From NCBI GenBank assembly GCA_008508345.1, contig QNGE01003033.1, positions 1-64,000 of the forward strand: DNA of 64,000 nucleotides, read 5' to 3'. A model generated the notes under the pieces. The model had not been told where the DNA came from. It saw only the letters and a program-made list of their open reading frames with translations, and did no database searches. Below are positions 55,431 through 64,000 of this stretch, piece after piece; positions within the stretch are counted from its first letter, which is position 1, and each line of letters starts with the position of its first letter. Made by a program: the position numbers and the translations under genes. This DNA comes from Paragonimus westermani. Lineage: Eukaryota; Platyhelminthes; Trematoda; Plagiorchiida; Troglotrematidae.

Positions 55431-58400
55431 GGATATTTTTCTAAGACATTTTTCCACAAGGATCTGGGATATTTTCCCACAAGGTGCACCTTATTGTCAA
55501 ATCTTTGAGTAGTAACATAATTGTTATTAGAAGAATGGTCCCCTCCTTTCTGTTTCTGTCTTAGTGTTGGCTAGGGCTTGACACTTTCTCCGCAGTTGCA
55601 TAACGGTTACGTACCAATGCCAGCCACTGACGTACTGCTGTATTTGTTGATTGAGATGGTATACTTAGAAGTTAGCCAAACGAACTGCTCACCAGAAGTG
55701 CTGATCTTGGAGAAGCCAGCAATGAACCGCTTGTCAGATCAACATTATTTTATTGTATACATTCATAAAAGTTGACTGGTCGGTGATTTGTTACTCAGAG
55801 TGAATCAATACATTATTCCTTAGAGTTCAATTAATTCATGTTAATATGTAGTGGGATTCTTTTTACGTAGGGATATGACGATTCTATGAGTAGTAGGATC
55901 GGTCTCAGATAGATATCGTCGTATCCGTTAAACGTTTGCGTGTATTCAATAAACCGTGGCTGCAAAATGATTGTGAACCTGTTCATTATGTAAAGAAAAA
56001 GGTTAAAATGACAGACTTGTTCACTTAACTCTCCAATCGCAACCCACACCGTTTCGTACAAATATTTCCCATCACTTTTAGTAAAGGAGTTGGAGAAGCC
56101 AAATAAAAGTTGTACATGCTCTTAAAATTCGACGGAAACCTACCGGAAAGCCTCACGAATTGGCAATCATTTGGGAGACGAATAGGTATCACATAGATAA
56201 GACTCTGAACTGTGTCAGATGCATTCCACACGTCTCAGTGGCAGCTACATTAACTCCTGCGTTGTTTTCTTGCAATGGTCGCGAGTGATATTTTGTTAAT
56301 CGACAGTAAATGATCGAGTGGAGCTTCGAATCGAATACAAAAAAACCGTAACTCCGATTTATTGTTTTCGATAAGACAAAATTGTGCTTGGAATTCTAAC
56401 CGAAGAGCTGTAGAGATCGCCCAAAACCCACAATTGAGAAGCTAAAGCACCGCAGCGTCATACTGGAAACCAAAAATGCTAGTGCGTTTTAGTTGATAAT
56501 CGCCCATGCTCATTTCGAAACTTACGCTCCTTCCTTCGTTTCAAAAGTTACACTCTCAGTTTCAAGTAAATTGTATAACATAGGTCACCAAAACATGGTC
56601 GTTTGTTGAACAAAACTTCTAACTGGAATTTACTGGTTGACTCAAACGAAAGAATGTGAACGAGTTTCTTTACAAACAACGAATACTTTTCATCGATAGA
56701 TGGCTACTTGCCTCAAGACCATTTCCGGAGATCAAACAACGCGGTAACAACACCGTACTCCGTTACAGCGTACATAATGGTGGAAGCTGACTCAGCTTCT
56801 GACCAAGGAAAGAGCGATAGTGTCTACCAATACTATCAATACTAATCTGAATGAGACGTTGTGGAAAGCATTGTAACTGACTACGTCCCGTCACTTCGAC
56901 GGATTGATATAACCAACAGTTCAGTGGATATGTAACTGGTGAAGATCGTGGTTTGGTTGTCATTTCACGTTTGTTCCTTCATACTAAAGATGTATAGCCA
57001 AAAGGACATCCTTCTTGTTTAAACAACTGTATAACACATCACAACAGAGTCATTGGTTAGACAAATCTATCATTTGGGAGCTCCTGGTAAAATTTTGGAG
57101 CACTTTTGTAATCGTGTTATTCAGATTTTACTAACAAGAAAGTTGACCCTTTAATTCCCCGGTAGACCATTCAACAAACAAGCTGGAGAAAATACGCAGA
57201 CTCTACATCGGCGCATATCATATCACAGGATCAGAAACAGTAGCACTGACCACTAGAACCCGCTAAGTTGGAGCAGTCAAATTGGTTCTCTTAAATACTT
57301 CTTACGGTTGAGGCTGAGTGAACTGTTTTGTAGGCGTTATTATTTCAGCTGTTCCTAACTTCTACCAAAATAAGGCTTTCTGCTGAATTCCTAACTTTGA
57401 TGAAGATTGGTAGACCATTTCCAACGCACTTGTCATAAAAAACATGTTTAGCCTCTAAAACATCTACAGAGTCTTATCTTTTTTTGACTGTTCCGTCGAT
57501 ATTTCTTGTAATGCCTACAGTAGCAACGACTGCACTCAAATGACCCTGAACGCCAATTGTGTTTCAGAGGATGCACTGCTATTCAAAGGTTCCATAGAGC
57601 TGTCATCATGATGCTCAGATGGTTTCTATCAAACAGTACACCACACACGACGAAAGGTTAACTGATGTGGACAAAACATTTTGATAAGAACTATTACCTC
57701 AACGGGTAAGGAAGGGCAAGGACGATAGAGACAACCAGGCACGTTTCAACAGAAGTTTTATTGTTAGTAGGTGCGGACTGGGTATTTGGTGGCAAGTCTT
57801 CCGGAGCACTGTGGGCAACTGAATGATTAACAACGTTTTTATGAGAACGTTGATCAGTAGCAGCGGCGGAAGCATGTGACTTAACATTGTGTTCAGCTGT
57901 CACCCACGCAGTTCTTTTTGGCGAACCACAACTCTGGTAGAAAACCAACTACAAGTTGATGGGACAGCAATTGTGAACACCTTAAAAAGACGTACAAGAT
58001 TGCGCAAGTGACTTCATTCAAAAGGATTCAGCCTGTGTTAAATACTAGGAGAAGGCTTGCCCATGGAGTTACCTTTACAGTTATCCTGAAGTCTCCAAAA
58101 GCCGGCAAGCTTTAATCACCTTTGGGAGGCCTTGAGATGGTTACCAAACTACAGTATGCTGGTGACATGTAACCCAAAACAGCGAGTTCACTGTTTCATT
58201 AAGTTGGAACTTCAGTGGATATATCTGCCGCGACATTGTCTTGAACATCTTTCGTATGTACAGGAGACACATTAAACTAGATTTAGAAAAGCCGTTCGAT
58301 CTAGACACAATACAACAGAAACTTTCTCCCTGACAGTGAAACATTTGAGGTGATCACATTCAAATGCATTCCTAAGTACTGGCTTACGTTTTTGCTGACA

Positions 58401-58929
58401 CCAGAGGAGTAATTCACGTTTTACATTGATAGCCTACGTGCCAAGTATGCCTGGCATAAGCACCATTAGCATCACAGACTACACATCAGTGGCTCACATT
58501 AATGTTCAACTACCGTATATTCAAGAAAGAAAGGGCAGGCTCAAACATGTTAAGAGGAGAAAGAGAAGGAATGAGAAATGATTACTGAGAAACCTCCTTG
58601 CTTGAAATCAGGCATTCGGCATCAAATTGTTCAAACTTTGTGAACCTGTTAGTGAAAATGAGGCGTCATCAGCAAGACAGCTTCTTCACAGCTGCCAGGC
58701 TGAGTTATCCTCATCAGCTGCGCTCATTGTGCACACTGGTCAATCAGGCAACAGCAATATTCAAGTTACTGGGCTCAAATGGCTGTCACCCATCTGAGCG
58801 TTCCCAGCCTGTAGTTCTTTCAGGTTTCAGAGCCCAAAACCCGGAATGGAAACTCGACTTGCATTGGCTTACAATGGTAATTAGTCCCATATATTAAAAC
58901 CAAATCACAACAGTTTAGCAGGTAATATT
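55431..58929. other. No confident gene
   Basis: Contains a splice-bounded minus-strand open segment (57698-57933) and otherwise no recognisable sequence. Confidence 0.4.
57698..57933 (-). CDS. Possible exon, perhaps of the FoxK-like gene
   Basis: Minus strand between a good acceptor (ggttttctaccag) and a donor (ttgag/gtaata). It encodes a polar stretch rich in Ala, Ser, Asn and Thr (SCGSPKRTAWVTAEHNVKSH onward), as is usual in the low-complexity parts of forkhead proteins, and ends in a hydrophobic segment. It enters in phase 0, whereas the known FoxK exon ends in phase 2, so at least one exon would lie between. No direct similarity. Confidence 0.22.
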
Positions 58930-59560
58930 TCCAATACAAGGCCACAGTACATGTTCCAAATTAATCGGAGGTATGCGAGACAACGCTTAAAATTCTCCAA
59001 GCTGTTCGAACATTTTCAAACAGCACCACGTTGTCGTGGGTTAGGTTAGGATCAGTTAATCTTCCAGTCTACAGGAGGTCACCACCGGTATTTAGTCAAC
59101 GTTGTAAATAGCTCCTCATTATGTCATCTGTGACAAAACTGAACAAATTACCGATAAAATTACGTAGCCTTGATGCGCACAGTTCTGGATGCCGAAGTTG
59201 GTGAGAAGTTCACCGTAAATTCTAACCTGAGCTGAAGCAGAGATATAAAACACCAGTACCATGTTCACAGAAATACATGACATACTACTGCCACTCTAAA
59301 ACTGTAGATAGTCCTACTGAGTCGAACGCACCTTTGTAGTCAAGAAAGAAATCACAACTGTTCGCCAGTGGTGCATGTGACACTGATAAAGGACTTGGCA
59401 AAGTGAAAATTCAATCAATGCGTCCTCACACAGAACGATACTCAAACGCTTGCACCCGGATTGCAATGGGTCGACGAAACCTAAAAGATACCATAACCTC
59501 GGCGATGACCAGAGTCAACTTAAACCCATTTTAGCTTTCGCAAGAACTTTCGAGTCGCTT
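58930..59560 (-). mobile_element. RTE/SR2-like RT fragment (copy 5)
   Basis: Minus strand: a segment fitting GCIDQIFTLRQ (read as GRID, stop, IFTLPS), then FFLDYKGAFDSVGLS, matching the FLDFKAAFDSVDR motif, then SFVTDDIMRSYL and GRLTDPNLTHDNVVLFENV. The last fits LxDLEYADDIVLL with Y-A-D-D read as T-H-D-N. Frames change several times. Endonuclease and C-terminus are not recognised. Confidence 0.6.

Positions 59561-64000
<4,440 letters not shown>

Overview
The window looks like nuclear DNA of a flatworm, most likely a digenean trematode. Coding sequence is sparse, exons are short and split by introns with GT/AG borders, and intergenic DNA is full of decayed retroelements of the kinds typical of flukes: RTE/SR2-like and CR1-like non-LTR elements, a CsRn1-like Ty3/gypsy element, Penelope-like elements and a tRNA-derived SINE. 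Species cannot be named from the sequence alone. One ambiguous base (n) is at 6973.

Two host genes are recognisable. A retinoblastoma-family pocket protein (p107/RBL1-like) lies on the + strand in five exons from 8882 to 19099. The exons join in frame into 697 codons covering pocket domains A and B and the C-terminal region; the N-terminal part is not found and probably lies left of the window. At the other end, 62237-62706 on the - strand is one exon of a FoxK-like forkhead factor, carrying the second half of the DNA-binding domain; its other exons were not found with confidence.

Layout: 1-2980 is a degenerate gypsy element on the - strand (gag to integrase) with a SINE inside it. 3080-6720 is a near-full-length but broken RTE element on the + strand, apparently inserted in the leader of that gypsy copy, because an LTR-like sequence of matching orientation follows at 6840-7098. 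8882-19099 is the RBL gene; its largest intron holds a second RTE remnant and a SINE, and its last intron holds an inverted SINE dimer flanked by a perfect 12-bp direct repeat. From 19.2 to 62.2 kb no host gene is identified with confidence. That stretch contains CR1-like, Penelope-like and RTE fragments, a second inverted SINE dimer, and a 507-bp direct duplication (30154-30660 and 36099-36605) that differs at one base. It also contains several splice-bounded short open segments that may be exons of unidentified genes.

The two recognised genes are both nuclear regulators (cell-cycle repression; forkhead transcription control), but nothing in the sequence links their function. All recognised retroelement reading frames carry stops, frameshifts or altered catalytic residues, so none looks autonomous.
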